64,000 bases of DNA from Caprella mutica (Eukaryota > Arthropoda > Malacostraca > Amphipoda > Caprellidae), in contig CANNZV010000432.1 in assembly GCA_947561585.1 (NCBI GenBank), positions 1-64,000 on the forward strand, given 5' to 3'. Positions 1 to 13,476 of this stretch are shown piece by piece. The notes beneath the pieces are model-generated. The model saw nothing but the letters and a program-made list of their open reading frames with translations. It searched no databases and had not been told where the DNA came from. Numbering within the stretch: the first letter of the stretch is position 1; each line of letters starts with the position of its first letter. A program made the translations under genes and the position numbers.

Positions 1-250
1 GTACATCATCACAGTGACTCTTTTCTCTGATAGTACATCATCACAGTGACTCTTTTCTCTGATAGTACATCATCACAGTGACTTTTCTTTGATAGTACAT
101 CATCACAGTGACTCTTTTCTCTGATAGTACATCATCACAGTGACTCTTTTCTCTGATAGTACATCATCACAGGGACTCTTTTCTCTGATAGTACATCATC
201 ACAGTGACTCTTTTCTCTGATAATACATCATCACAATAACTTTTATCTGA
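1..250. repeat. 32-bp minisatellite, about 8 copies, cut by window edge
   Basis: The unit begins GTACATCATCACAGTGACTC and ends CTCTGATA. It repeats at 1, 33, 65, 95, 127, 159, 191 and 223. The third unit is 30 bp (a CT is missing), and the last unit (from 223) is diverged and fades out near 250. The array presumably continues to the left of the window. Confidence 0.95.
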
Positions 251-963
251 TAGTATAACTTGTGTGGCATTTTAACAGTTATAAAAGGTGGCCTGCTTTT
301 CGATGGTGTAGCAATAGAGTAGTTTACTATCAGCACTTCTCTGAAATTTCAGTCCATTCCTGTTAGTGACATGTTCATAACATGTTCATTCAAAGTTTAT
401 TGCAAGTCATTCAAAATTTTCTCCTTTATCTTAATATATTATTACTAACTAGAAATTGACTGGAATTTGGGCAAGATATTCCTATAATAATTTGTACTGA
501 GAAGTAAAAGGAGAAAAAGTTTTGTGTTACGATGCTGAATATATTTCGTTTTACTTCTTTATAAATCATTTTTTGATGATAAAAGTTCCCTCATTTTAAC
601 TAACAAATTATATGTTTCCATTGTTTATATTAATAGTAATTTACATTTTTATACAATAAATTCATTTGCATATAATACATATATGTATAAGTTTCCATTC
701 AAAATAAAGGAACAGTGATAGCATCTTTCAATTTCCATGCCACTTTATAAATAATTGTGGTTTGAATTGTAACAATTATCAAGCAATTAAATAGTAAATA
801 GTCTGGTCTATTTCTTGGCAAGGTTTCAACATAACATTCACGCTTTTGACTATTTAATATCAATTAAAACAATGAAATTGGTAGCCGCAACTGAAACAGT
901 TTGGATTGTTTGGAATAGAGCAATAAGAAAAATACATATGCAGCTATTGCAGCCTTTGTAGTG
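251..963. other. AT-rich stretch, nothing recognised
   Basis: No open frame of useful size, no splice-flanked coding-like segment and no repeat was noticed here. Confidence 0.5.
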
Positions 964-1150
964 TTGAGAACAGTCTGAGAACACTCTGAGAACACTCTGA
1001 GAACACTCTGAGAACACTCTGAAAACACTCTGAGAACACTCTGAGAACACTCTGAGAACACTCTGAGAACACCCTAAGAACACTTTAAGAAATCTCAGAG
1101 AACACTCTTAGAACACTTTGAGAACCCTCTAAGAACACTCTGAGAACACT
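964..1150. repeat. 11-bp minisatellite, about 17 copies
   Basis: The unit is GAACACTCTGA. Copies at the right end are degenerate (ACCCTAAGA, ACTTTAAGA, ATCTCAGA). The short minus-strand frames across it only read the repeat. Confidence 0.95.
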
Positions 1151-4100
1151 GTTTTCAAACTATCAACTAACAAATCGCTGCAATTTTCGAAAAGTAACAA
1201 ACGAGATTTCGAAGCTTTAAAAGTAATCAGCGGAGATGGCAATTGTTTCAAAGTTTTCTCTTTATAGTTTTTTATTTCGTCTTCCTGGCTAATAACTAGC
1301 AACCAAAGTGCCATTATTCTCTGTAGTACTTATGTTAGATGCTGTCAAAGTGCATTGTAAAGCACTAGAATTATACGATATTTTGGTCATAGTGAATATG
1401 TTCTACCATGAATATTCTGCAGTATATATTCTGTAACGTAGAATCATATTACCTTAATGAAAAGTTTCTCAAATGAAGATTAATAAATGAAGTACCAACT
1501 GTTGCCTAATTTGTTATGTTTCATTTGAATAAAGACAGGCCCCGCTTTTATTACACAGCACTCTTATTACAAATGGTAATTAGAGCGAGGAATAACGGAA
1601 GTTACTATATAATTGTAATTCATTAAACATTTTATTTTCTATGAGTTAGAATAAATGAAATTTGTTTTGAATAATCGGTTTAACGTACATTGAAAAGAAT
1701 GAAAGCCTAGCGCCAAAAAGAAATTTCTGAATATAAACTTACCGTTTGTTCAATATAACAAAATTATACAAATCAATAAATTAAAGTAAGTACTCACCTA
1801 TACTGAGTGAGAGTTAAGCTATGGTTGAATTGCAATACTTTTAATCTATTCGCTATTTTAAACTTTCGTAACAGAAATTTCAATAGACGATAATTGGTTT
1901 TAAGACCTCAAAACCATTTTCTATGATCAAACTCATAGAAAATGATATGTTTAAGGAGCAACAATTATAAATCGTTATAATTACTTTACTCATACCTCGC
2001 ACTTACTACCATCTGTAATAACTCCGAGTACTGGTTTCGATAAAGATTTGAGTCCTTCACATCATCTTTCTCAGGTTATCTTTGCAGTACTCGGAAAGTG
2101 AATCTATACACATTTCATGAACAAATGTTTGCTCTACCAATTTCTGACTAACTTACCATGTGCTAAGATCTCCCCCCCCCCCCTAATTTAGGCTAAGATC
2201 CCCCCCCTAATTTTGCCATCAGTGCTTCAATTCCAAAGATTGGAAGAGCAGTCAGTGAAGCAATTCTCATTGCAGCTCAAAAATATCGAGCAGAATATTG
2301 GCAGTTTGGGTCCGTGAAAACCCACATTAGGACTTCCGAGAAATAGAAAAAGAGAAATGGCGAATATGCAGCAACGGGTCTTGAAGCATCCACTAGTTGG
2401 AAGAAAAGTTATTGGAAAATGATTTTTAAAAATTGACTTTTGTCAACTGAAAATTAGTTAAGATTTGGATCATAGTCTGAAATTGTTATCACCGATTTTC
2501 GGTTTCCAATCGGTAATTATTACCTATGGTAAAAAAATATCATCTATTTTACGGTGATTGAAGATTCGAATAGAATTAATTCGTAATTGAAAACACATAT
2601 AATCTTAAGTTTATCGACGGACAATCCCGACTAAGATGTCCGAGATTTTCTTTATGTTCTTGTAAACACATCTGTGAAAAAAACTCGATATTAAAAACAA
2701 ATGTTCAGGTAAACAAAATACAAAGTTGAAATTAAAGGAATAAATCTCCTCATGTTAATTTATGAGTAGAAATAAGGGTGAAGTATTTTTCTAATTCTCA
2801 CAAACGTAGATTAGTCAGTGACATGCATTGTGTTGCAACTCTCTGCTAGAAATATTGCCCTGCATTCACACCAAAGATTAGCAATTCACTCTACACAAAA
2901 GAAGAAATAAATTCTTGTTCAGATGTTCTACCTCACCATTGTCTAACCTGTGCGATTGTAACAAATTATTGGTTGTGATTATTTGAATTAATTATCATTA
3001 ATTGCATTAGAGACCTAGGTACTGAAAGTAATTTCAAATGTCCTAGTTAAGAAATCTATAAAAGATAATGTAGGTATATAAAATAAGTTGTGGCTATTAG
3101 TGTACATAAACCCACAATAAAAATATAGTGTACGACTATTGGACTAAAAAATTAAGATTTGGCATATAAATATATCTTATGCCAAATAAATTATATGCTA
3201 AATGAATTATTTGCCAAAATAATGCGTATATATAACAAAAAATAAATATATACAAAATTGTACAACTAAATAGTGTGGCAAATGATCAAAAAGCTTACTT
3301 AATTCGTCGTCTTTTTCACAGTTCATTATTATTTTAATTACCACCACTCAGTAAACTTTTCATTGTCTGTTTAGTTTATTTTTTTCTGGAATCAAAAGGG
3401 AATGAGTAGCAACTAATGCACCAAACTTACACACAATTCCATGTTCTTAAATTCTACAAAAAATTACCACTGTAGCCCCAGTGTGTACTTAGTGAATCAT
3501 TGCCATTTTACCGATTTGTATATAATATACACTGGGAGAATTGAAGAACACTTAATATATATTTTACAAACTGTAATAATTATATTGTTTTTATGGAAAA
3601 AAAAAATTTCAAAATAATTTTCTGACTCAATTTGTGAATTTTTTTGAAAAAAATTATCAATTCCATTGTATTTTTTTGGTTTTCTATTGATGATGTTAAT
3701 TTTTATTGATACATACTTGCCTTTATAAAACTATAATTCATAATATGTTAATATTTAAACATACCTAGTCTTTGCCACCGGCAATACATTCTATTTTTGT
3801 CCAAATTTCAACAAGAATTAGTTTACTTTTTTTACCTATGCTGTCACTTTTCCAAACGACTCTCTGTCAGTAGATTAAATTGCTAATTTTATGAAATGTT
3901 TATAGAAACAAGTTTATTCTGGACTCAATTCTTTTATTCATACACTTTTCTTCTTTTATTTATTTACAGCGACCGTTTGAACAGAGCTATGAATATTCAC
4001 ATGAATAATAATTCATAGAGTGATAGTTATCGTATTATTTTGTACCTGCTCACCTTCAATCAATATTCCACTTAATAATTTTCTAAAATTTCAATTTAAA

Positions 4101-4365
4101 AGCAATTTATTTGAAAGAAATTCCATAAAAATACAATTTGAATGAATGAATATTCCACATATTCATTCAAATAAAATATAATATATTTCTATTCGTTGTA
4201 TTTCAACCCACATTTGCATAATATGATTAACTAGGGAACGATTTTTTATTAATTCTACTACTATTTGTACTACACCAAATATTCATTGTTGATAAAGTTT
4301 TATAACCATATACCACCTATGTAATATATACAATAATTAGAAAACAGTCTGTCGATCTGAGGAAT
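1151..4365. other. 3.2-kb AT-rich stretch with a poly-C doublet and one long-loop dyad
   Basis: Two poly-C runs (12 C at 2172-2183 and 8 C at 2200-2207) lie in a short direct repeat sharing GCTAAGATC before and CTAATTT after the run. Inverted arms TCCGAGTACTG (2023-2033) and CAGTACTCGGA (2085-2095) lie 51 bp apart. No coding region was recognised. Confidence 0.5.
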
Positions 4366-5342
4366 ATTGGAAACTACGTCTATGTAGAGTAAATGTTGTA
4401 ACATTACATAGGAGATGAGATTGCAAACTACGTCTATATAGAGTATATGTTGTAACATTACATAGGAGATGAGATTGCAAACTACGTCTACGTAGAGTAA
4501 ATGTTGTAACATTACATAGGAGATGAGATTGCAAACTACGTCTATATAGAGTATATGTTGTAACATTACATAGGAGATGAGATTGCAAACTACGTTTACG
4601 TAAAAATGTGGTGTAACATTACATAGGAGATGAGATTTCAAACTACGTCTACGTAAAGTATATGTTGTAACATTACATAGGAGATGAGATTGCAAACTAC
4701 GTCTACGTAGAGTAAATGTTGCAACATTACATAGGAGATGATATTGCAAACTACGTCTACGTAGAGTAAATGTTGTAACATTACATAGGAGATGATATTG
4801 CCAACTACGTCTACGTAGAGTAAATGTTGTAACATTACATAGGAGATGAGATTGCAAACTACGTCTACGTAGAGTAAATGTTGCAACATTACATAGGAGA
4901 TGATATTGCAAACTACGTCTACGTAGAGTAAATGTTGTAACATTACATAGGAGATGAGATTGCAAACTACGTCTACGTAGAGTAAATGTTGTAACATTAC
5001 ATAGGAGATGAGATTGCAAACTACGTCTACGTAGAGTAAATGTTGTAACATTACACAGGAGATGAGATAGCAAACTACGTCTACGTAGAGTAAATGTTGT
5101 AACATTACATAGGAGATGAGATTGCAAACTACGTCTACGTAGAGTAAATGTTGTAACATTACATAGGAGATGAGATTGCAAACTACGTCTACGTAGAGTA
5201 AATGTTGTAACATTACATAGGAGATGATATTGCAAACTACGTCTACGTAGAGTAAATGTTGTAACATTACATAGGAGATGAGATTGCAAACTACGTCTAC
5301 GTAGAGTAAATGTTGTAACATTACATAGTTGATAAGATGGCA
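4366..5342. repeat. 54-bp minisatellite, about 18 copies
   Basis: Each unit carries the dyad CTACGTCTACGTAG followed by AGTAAATGTTGTAACATTAC. The leftmost units vary at the dyad (CTATGTAG, CTATATAG). Because 54 is a multiple of 3 and the unit lacks stops on the minus strand, overlapping minus-strand frames of up to 347 codons with an 18-residue period appear. These are repeat translation, not evidence of a protein. Confidence 0.96.
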
Positions 5343-5611
5343 AACTTTCACCTTAGTTAGCTATCAAGTTTAAATTGAGGCAATTACAGGTTCGAGCTCC
5401 CTGGAGATACATAGTCTACAGTGTCTATTTATAACAGTTCCGTTAACTAGAAGTATTAGTAATACTAGTATTAGTAACAATAAAGTTATTAAAATATTTT
5501 CTAATCATGATTTTGTAAACGAATAAAAATTGATGAAAATATTCCCCAAATAAAGTATATACGTAGAGTATTTAAATAATTAACAAGTTAAATATTCAAT
5601 CTACTATTGGA

Positions 5612-6088
5612 AAATTCAATGAAATAATTGCCGATTGCTCTACTCCCCAAGATAAGTCTGTTCCCCATCCATCCCCAAATCCCCTCCTGTCCCTAGAAAG
5701 TACAATGTATTCAATGAAATAATTACCGATTCCTCTACCCCCTAAGAGAAGTCTGTTCCCCATCCATTTCCAAATCCCCTCCTGTCCCTAGAAAGTACAA
5801 TGTATTCAATGAAATAATTACCGATTCCTCTACTCCCTAAGATAAGTCTGTTCCCCATCCATCCCCAAATCCCCTCCTGTCCCTAGAAAGTACAATGTAT
5901 TCAATGAAATAATTACCGATTCCTCTACTCCCTAAGAGAAGTCTGTTCCCCATCCATCCCCAAATCCCCTCCTGTCCCTAGAAAGTACAATGTATTCAAT
6001 GAAATAATTACCGATTCCTCTACTCCCTAAGAGAAGTCTGTTCCCCATCCATCCATAAATCCCCTCCTGTACCTAGAAAGTACAATCA
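5612..6088. repeat. 95-bp tandem repeat, 5 copies
   Basis: The segment starting TCAATGAAATAATT recurs at 5616, 5711, 5806, 5901 and 5996, an exact 95-bp spacing. The units contain a pyrimidine-rich stretch, CCCCATCCATCCCCAAATCC. The first and last copies are the most diverged. 6089-6431 holds nothing I recognise. Confidence 0.95.
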
Positions 6089-6431
6089 GAGGTTAATTCA
6101 CTTGGCCCCATTCGAACATTGAGAAAGACAACAAAGGGGCCGAAGACCTAAGAAAAGAGTCAAAGAACCTCTACGTTTATTGCAAGGGAATGGGATGAGG
6201 AGACAGAAAGATTGGCCGAAGGAGCTTATTGATTAGGCAAATTAATTAGTTAAATGGATTTATTTAGTAGTGTACTGTATATAAAGTAGTGATGAGAATA
6301 ATTATTATATTGGAGATAAATAGAACTGCAACTGAAATTAAAACTGTTTATAATTGTACTTAAAAATTAACATCTAAACCTACTTAAATTTAAACTATAT
6401 TTATATCTATACAAGATCTACCTATATCTTG

Positions 6432-7058
6432 TCCCTCTACCTCTATCTAAACAACCTCTACCTCTATCTCAGCACCCTCTACCTCTATCTAAACACCCTC
6501 TACCTCTATCTAAACAGCTTCTACCTCTATCTAAACACCCTCTTCCTCTATCTAAACACCCTCTACCTCTATCTAAACACCCTCTACCTCTATCTAAACA
6601 CCCTCTACCTCTATCTAAACACCCTCTACCTCTATCTAAACACCCTCTACCTCTATCTAAACACCCTCTACTTCTATCTAAACACCCTCTACTTCTATCT
6701 AAACACCCTCTACCTCTATCTAAACACCCTCTACTTCTATCTAAACACCCTCTACCTCTATCTAAACACCCTCTACCTCTATCTAAACACCCTCTACCTC
6801 TATCTAAACACCCTCTACCTCTATCTAAACACCATCTACCTCTATCTAAACACCCTCTACTTCTATCTAAACACCCTCTACCTCTATCTAAACACCCTCT
6901 ACCTCTATCTAAACACCCTCTACTTCTATCTAAACACCCTCTACCTCTATCTAAACACCATCAACCTCTATCTAAACACCCTCTACCTCTATCTAAACAT
7001 CCTCTACCTCTATTTTAACAGCCTCTACCTCTATCAAAACACCCTCTACTTCTATCTA
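6432..7058. repeat. 21-bp minisatellite, about 30 copies
   Basis: The unit is CCCTCTACCTCTATCTAAAC plus A. A common variant has CTTC for CCTC. It gives a 255-codon plus-strand frame with a 7-residue period (TLYLYLN). The plus strand is almost pure C/T/A with hardly any G, a strong strand asymmetry. Confidence 0.96.
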
Positions 7059-7892
7059 TTTTCTTCTCTCTCCTCCCACTATTTTCTACCCCTAATTATT
7101 TTCTCTGTTAATTCTGTTCTATTTTCTGTTACTGTTGGATATTACATTTCAAAGCTCAGTAACGCAATATCTTATTTTAGCGATAAAATCTACTGAGTTT
7201 TAGATATAAGACTGGTTGTTAATTCATTTAAACATATATACTCTGTATCAAATTACATTATAATGCTTTGTAATGATTACAATATACCTTCATAGTTAAT
7301 TATTTCCTACATAAATTATATTCATTTCCAAATTATTATAAAAATAATGTGAAAATCGAAAAATATACATTTAGTATTTTGTGTAGAATTAAATATATAC
7401 TTCACAGAAAATGAAGTGAAAAACTTTTCTTATTTTTATGAGAAAATGTTGTCTTTCAAATAAAATAAACAACATATTTAATTAATATGTTGCTTTAACA
7501 ACAGTCAATAACAATCTCAATGACAACAAAAACTTTGTTACATAAAATGATGTTACAAACAATATTAATGGGGAAAACTTCACAACTCTTCCTCTCACTT
7601 CGAAGAATTTCTTCCAAGATAAAAAATGATTTTTTTTTTTTTTTATCTAAAGTTTGGTGAAGATTCAAAGACTGAAACTTGAGTCTTTCTGCCAGTCTTT
7701 AGTGACACAATAGCCTGTTACTCTAGAGGTAATATGTCAAATTGAATAATGATTTACGTGTTATATATCTGATGCTGAGGTATCACATGATGAGCCTATC
7801 GCGTCTATGGCCTGTATTATGAATCTACGCACAAATTTGTACTCATAGAAATGATGTATTAGATGGTTACATGGTAATTGAATTTCATGTGA
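7059..7892. other. AT-rich, nothing recognised
   Basis: Contains a 15-base T run at 7630-7644. No repeat array or coding-like segment was noticed. Confidence 0.5.
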
Positions 7893-7990
7893 AATGAATA
7901 AGTAGGCACTAGAATTGAAAATCTACCTACTTAATTGAATAAGTAGGCACTAGAATTGAAAATCTGCCTACTTAATTGAATAAGTAGGCA
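7893..7990. repeat. 41-bp repeat, about 2.4 copies, with inverted arms
   Basis: AAGTAGGCA and its complement TGCCTACTT both occur inside the repeated unit, so units can pair with each other or fold back. Confidence 0.85.
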
Positions 7991-9119
7991 GATTTCAAAT
8001 AGCAACAAATAGAAGAAAAAGAAAAACACATACAACTTCATTTCACCAAACAACAAAAATCAGAAAAGAAAAACACGAAATAATACTGTCATCGATCGTA
8101 AGCTTTTGAACGGTGATTGTGATCGATGATAGAAAAAATCATTCATTTACGACAATAAATGATCCATGGCAATCTAATCATTATGTATCATGAGTTTGAA
8201 GCACTTTTAGTCCATCGTCTTTCGTCGGACATTCTCAATAAAGAACTTGAGGATTATGTCTTCATTATGATACTTTAAGATAAAACACCATCAATAGTTA
8301 CCGTAATGGTACGATCTGCCGACTTTAAATTATCGTCTGGGTTTTCACCTCAGGAGTTTTTACTCGTTTTGAAGTCTGAGTTCATAGGACTGCAGATAAG
8401 GGAATTTGTTTTGAGGTTTGGGGATAATTTGGTAATTTCTTCGTCATTATTTTATTGCTAACTTGTTAATAAGATTATTTAATATTTAGTATTAACCTTC
8501 GATTTCTTGGCTTCCAAATCCAGTTATGTATTATTTTGTTTCTTCAACTAATGTGATAAGATTTTGGAATGAGATTTAAAAATTACTTAAGTTCAGATTC
8601 TAATTTCATAATTTGATGGAAAATTATAATTCGTACACATTATTGAAGCATAAAAATGCGAATTAGAATCAGTTGGAGTAACATTGTGACACACTCACAG
8701 TTCTCGCAAAGTGGGAGTTAACATGAGTCATGATGAAATAAACTGAAACTCCTTAAGGTGAGATTGATTCATGGCATATGTTAATTTCCACTTACCGAGT
8801 ACGGTGACTGTTTGAAATATTTATCTATTGACTGTAAAAAACTTATTTACATAAAATATTTAGTAATCAGGTGAAATAGTTTCCTTCATATCTATTCGTC
8901 TTTGATGTCATAATGTCATTATAGTTATTTTGAAAAGGCATTTTCCTCTTTGAAAAGTCAGCTTTGATATCGAGGTGATACTTAAAAGGTTTGAATTACC
9001 AACAAATTATCAATATTTTGAATGGAAAAATAATGAAACAACATTGAAATATTATTAAAACTTACGAAATTCATAAATATTATACAATAAATATATAAAT
9101 GTCATTCATCAAACTAAAA
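7991..9119. other. AT-rich, nothing recognised
   Basis: No gene, array or transposon feature was found by eye. Confidence 0.45.
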
Positions 9120-9200
9120 ACCTGTTCTCCCTTCACACATGTTCTCCCTTCAAACATGTTCTCCCTCCACACATGTTCTCCCTTCACACATGTTCTCCCA
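9120..9200. repeat. 17-bp minisatellite, about 5 copies
   Basis: The unit is TTCTCCCTTCACACATG with single-base variants. The last copy is partial. Confidence 0.93.
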
Positions 9201-9509
9201 CTGTTCCAACTTTATCCAAACCAACAACAGTGAGATTAGAATTTGTTTTTAACGCACCATTACCTATCGAATAACCGAGACACTTCAAAACTCGTGTTGT
9301 AATAATAGAGATTAAAATCTTAGAAAATAATCAAAGCTCATTCTTATAATGGAAATAGAAAACCTTTTCATTGACACACAATTTTGTTAGGATTGAAAAT
9401 GAAAAAGAAAGTCCAGACGATATAAAAGATTTTAGAGTCAAATAAAAGTTTTTATTATTTGGTACAAGTTTCTTCTTGTTAGGCAACTGACAATTTCGTG
9501 AAAAAGGGA

Positions 9510-9777
9510 TTAGTTGTAAATAAAGTGCACAGTGAAGAGTTAAAACAACCACCAATAGTTGTAAATAAAGTGCACAGTGAAGAGTTAAAACAACCACCAA
9601 TAGTTGTAAATAAAGTGCACAGTGAAAGAATAAAACAACCACCAATAGTTGTAAATAAATTGCACAGTGAAGAGTTAAAACAACCACCAATAGTTGTAAA
9701 TAAAGTGCACAGTGAAAGAATAAAACAACCACCAATAGTTGTAAATAAAGTGCACAGTGAAGAGTTAAAACAACCAC
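9510..9777. repeat. 45-bp minisatellite, 6 copies
   Basis: Each unit contains GTTGTAAATAAAGTGCACAG. Two variants alternate (GAAGAGTTAAAA and GAAAGAATAAAA), suggesting amplification of a 90-bp pair. It is open on both strands with a 15-residue period. Confidence 0.95.
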
Positions 9778-9819
9778 AAATTTAAATGATGAGTTTATAA
9801 TTAACGAAATGAGTTTAAT

Positions 9820-10083
9820 GGTTGTAACAGTTCAAACCATACTAATAATGTACCATGTGGTTTTAACGGTTTGAATCCTGATTATAAAGTACCATGTGGT
9901 TTTACGTTTGAACCATGGTTATAATGTACCATGTGGTTTTAACGGTTCAAACCATGGTTATAATGTACCATGTGGTTTTAACGGTTCAAACCATGGTTAT
10001 AATGTACCATGTGGTTTTAACGGTTCAAACCATGGTTATAATGTACCATGTGGTTTTAACGGTTCAAACCATGGTTATAATGT
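9820..10083. repeat. 39-bp minisatellite, about 7 copies
   Basis: The unit contains the perfect 10-bp palindrome AACCATGGTT, then ATAATGTACCATGTGG. The left two copies are diverged and the inner copies nearly identical. Confidence 0.95.
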
Positions 10084-10949
10084 GGCTCCAAATTACCAGC
10101 TCGGAGAGATCATTAATCTCGAATGAAAAGCTCGATAGTTTTAGGGAATTTAGTTCCAGAATGTGCCTGGGGTGCAAATAATGAACTTTCTGGGGTAACT
10201 TCTTTCAATTTACTCACCCTGTATATCTCTCCTCATTTGAATTTCTCTGAGGATTTCTAGCATTTATTTGTTAGAGTGGAGCTTGATTTTATTCTAGTTA
10301 TTGAATTGGCTTTTTTCTATAAATTTTAATGTTGGACTAATTATTTATTCATCGGTATATCATATTATTACTACGAAAATGAATGAATAATTAATTCAAT
10401 AATGGGTATCAACGTCTTATATACAACTCACTTCTATTCAAGGACATAATATCTCAAAATATATTAATGATTAACTTAATTAAAATGTTATTTTTTCTAC
10501 AAAAAAAGTATGTTATATTTTTTCTCAGTTATTGAAATGAACCATGTTCTAGCATTTCTATTTTCCATATTACTTTCTTTGAATAAATTCAAATCATCAT
10601 TTATTTGATGACTTTCATTTCTGAAAATGAAATAAATTGGTTAAAGCCTAATAACTTCTTTCTTTTATTACTTAGTATTTTTTATTTTCAATGTTTTAGA
10701 TATTTGAAATGAATTTTTCTTGTTGCATCAAGGAATTTTCTTCTCAGTATAACAAGTCATAAATTCCCATCAACAGACCGATACTTACGTCAGCTTAGTT
10801 GAGATTCACTGCCTGTTACTCTGTCTAACTCTGAATATATTTATATATGTTAATTCTCTCTCTTCCCTTATCTCATTCCTCTATTTATCCATATTCTCTT
10901 TCTCTTTCTCTCTCTTACTCACCTGATAAAGAAATAATGAGCACAAAAG
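10084..10949. other. AT-rich, with a pyrimidine-rich patch
   Basis: A C/T-rich patch spans about 10850-10925 (runs of TCTCTCTCTT type). Nothing else was recognised. Confidence 0.45.
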
Positions 10950-11405
10950 TAGGTGAAATATTATTAGTAATCTCCGTAGACTGATTATAAAGTATTTAAA
11001 ATATTTAAAATAACATCCGTAGACTGATTATAAAGTAAATGAAATATTATTAGTAGTCTCCGTAGACTGATTATAAAGTAAATGAAATATTATTAGTAGT
11101 CTCCGTAGACTGATTATAAAGTAAATGAAATATTATTAGTATTCTCCGTAGACTGATTATAAAGTAAATGAAATATTATTAGTAGTCTCCGTAGACTGAT
11201 TATAAAGTAAATGAAATATTATTAGTAGTCTCCGTAGACTGATTATAAAGTAAATGAAATATTATTAGTAGTCTCCGTAGACTGATTATAAAGTAAATGA
11301 AATATTATTAGTTGTCTCCGTAGACTGATTATAAAGTAAATGAAATATTATTAGTTGTCTCCGTAGACTGATTTTAAAAGTAAATGAAATATTATTGGTA
11401 TTCTC
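10950..11405. repeat. 43-bp minisatellite, about 10 copies
   Basis: Each unit contains the dyad AGTCTCCGTAGACT (5-bp arms, 4-base loop) and GTAAATGAAATATTATTAGT. Both end units are diverged. Confidence 0.95.
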
Positions 11406-11633
11406 CACAGTCTAGTATTTTCTAGTTATATTTAACTTTCCTTTTCGTCCCATTTTATCATTTCATTAATGTTCTAACATGTATTTTCACTCATTAAAAA
11501 TATAAGTGACATCATTTAGCAAATGTTCATTAATTCTCATTATTAAATATTCCCTTTGACGTTTGCAACAAAATCTCTAATGGAAAATCCTGGTAATTTT
11601 AATCTAATTAAAATAGAGCATTAAAAGCTATAA

Positions 11634-12018
11634 TGTCTATTATTTTGCTACTCTCGCTATTTCAAATAGCGTTCAAATAGCTACAATAGTCTCTCTTAAT
11701 TTGCTACTCTCGCTATTTCAAATAGCGTTCAAATAGCTACAATAGTCTCTCTTATTTTGCTACTCTCGCTATTTTAAATAGCGTTCAAATAGCTACAATA
11801 GTCTTTCTTATTTTGCTACTCTCGCTATTCTAAATAGCGTTCAAATAGCTACAATAGTCTCTCTTATTTTGCTACTCTCGCTATTTCAAATAGCGTTCAA
11901 ATAGCTACAATAGTCTCTCTTATTTTGCTACTCTCGCTATTTTAAATAGCGTTCAAATAGCTACAATAGTCTCTCTTATTTTGCTACTCTCGCTATTTTA
12001 AATAGCGATCAAATAGCT
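11634..12018. repeat. 56-bp minisatellite, 7 copies, with a perfect hairpin per unit
   Basis: Each unit carries CGCTATTTCAAATAGCG or its T-centre form: 8-bp perfect arms round one base. GTTCAAATAGCTACAATAG follows. Changes at the centre base leave the arms intact. One copy has an arm change (TATTCTAAATAG). Confidence 0.96.
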
Positions 12019-12140
12019 GCCATCACCAGACCCGTTAACTGTCATAATAACTCAGTAATTCTTAGAAAACTCCACGGATTTAACTCCTAAAGTTATGGAG
12101 TAAGAATAAGTTTGTCAGCTGTGGGAAATGAACAAAATGT

Positions 12141-13091
12141 GAATGACTGAATTAATGATATGAATGACTGAATTAATGATATGAATGACTGAATTAATGA
12201 TATGAATGACTGAATTAATGATATGAATGTCTGAATTAATGATATGAATGACTGAATTAATGATATGAATGACTGAATTAATGATATGAATGACTGAATT
12301 AATGATATGAATGACTGAATTAATGATATGAATGACTGAATTAATGATATGAATGACTGAATTAATGATATGAATTACTGAATTAATTATATGAATGACT
12401 GAATTAATGTTATGAATGACTGAATTAATGATATGAATGACTGAATTAATGATATGAATGATTAATGATATGAATGACTGAATTAATGTTATGAATGACT
12501 GAATTAATGATATGAATGACTGAATTAATGATATGAATGACTGAATTAATGTTATGAATGACTGAATTAATGATATGAATGACTGAATTAATGATATGAA
12601 TGACTGAATTAATGATATGAATGACTGAATTAATGTTATGAATGACTGAATTAATGATATGAATGACTGAATTAATGATATGAATGACTGAATTAATGAT
12701 ATTAATGACTGAATTAATGTTATGAATGACTGAATTAATGATATGATTGACTGAATTAATGATATGAATGACTGAATTAATGTTATGAATGACTGAATTA
12801 ATGATATGAATGACTGAATTAATGATATGAATGACTGAATTAATGATATGAATGACTGAATTAATGTTATGAATGACTGAATTAATGATATGAATGACTG
12901 AATTAATGATATGAATGACTGAATTAATGATATGAATGACTGAATTAATGATATGAATGACTGAATTAATGATATGAATGACTGAATTAATGTTATGAAT
13001 GACTGAATTAATGATATGAATGACTGAATTAATGATATGAATGACTGAATTAATGATATGAATGACTGAATTAATGATATGAATGACTGAA
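12141..13091. repeat. 21-bp minisatellite, about 45 copies
   Basis: The unit is AATGACTGAATTAATGATAT plus G. A GTTATG variant recurs at spaced intervals, indicating higher-order amplification. One unit near 12458 is shortened (AATGATTAATGATATG). The unit has stops in the plus frames, so no long ORF arises. Confidence 0.96.
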
Positions 13092-13416
13092 TATCAATAC
13101 CTTGAATAATATTACAGTTTTATTAATTTTTACCTTGTAAATATTACCTTTTTTATTCTTTTTTATTTGAAAATATTACATTTTTACTCATCAAATGTAG
13201 CTTCAGTCGAAGTACTACATTTCCAAATGAAAATTGTGGAATGATTTAGTTGAAATAATAAATATGTAACTTGTTAAGATAGATTTTAAATTTCTTTATA
13301 AGAGATATAGAAATGAATTGAATTTCAAATGAACCTGCAGTGAGGAAATTTCTTTTTAAATACTGTCCATAAAAATTGAAAGAATATTTTTATTAAAGTT
13401 TTCCTATTACATATGA

Positions 13417-13434
13417 TATATATATATATATATA
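13417..13434. repeat. (TA)n microsatellite
   Basis: Nine TA dinucleotides in a row within AT-rich sequence, just left of the 31-bp array. Confidence 0.9.
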
Positions 13435-13476
13435 TTTTCCTATTATTTATACAAATCAATTATGGATATAACAATC

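Noticed and set aside
4366..5342. CRISPR-like array (regular repeats)
   Set aside because: The whole unit repeats without unique spacers, there are no cas genes, and the context is eukaryotic.
4300..5351. 347-residue minus-strand repeat protein
   Set aside because: Three overlapping frames are open over the same 54-bp repeats. Nothing favours one of them.
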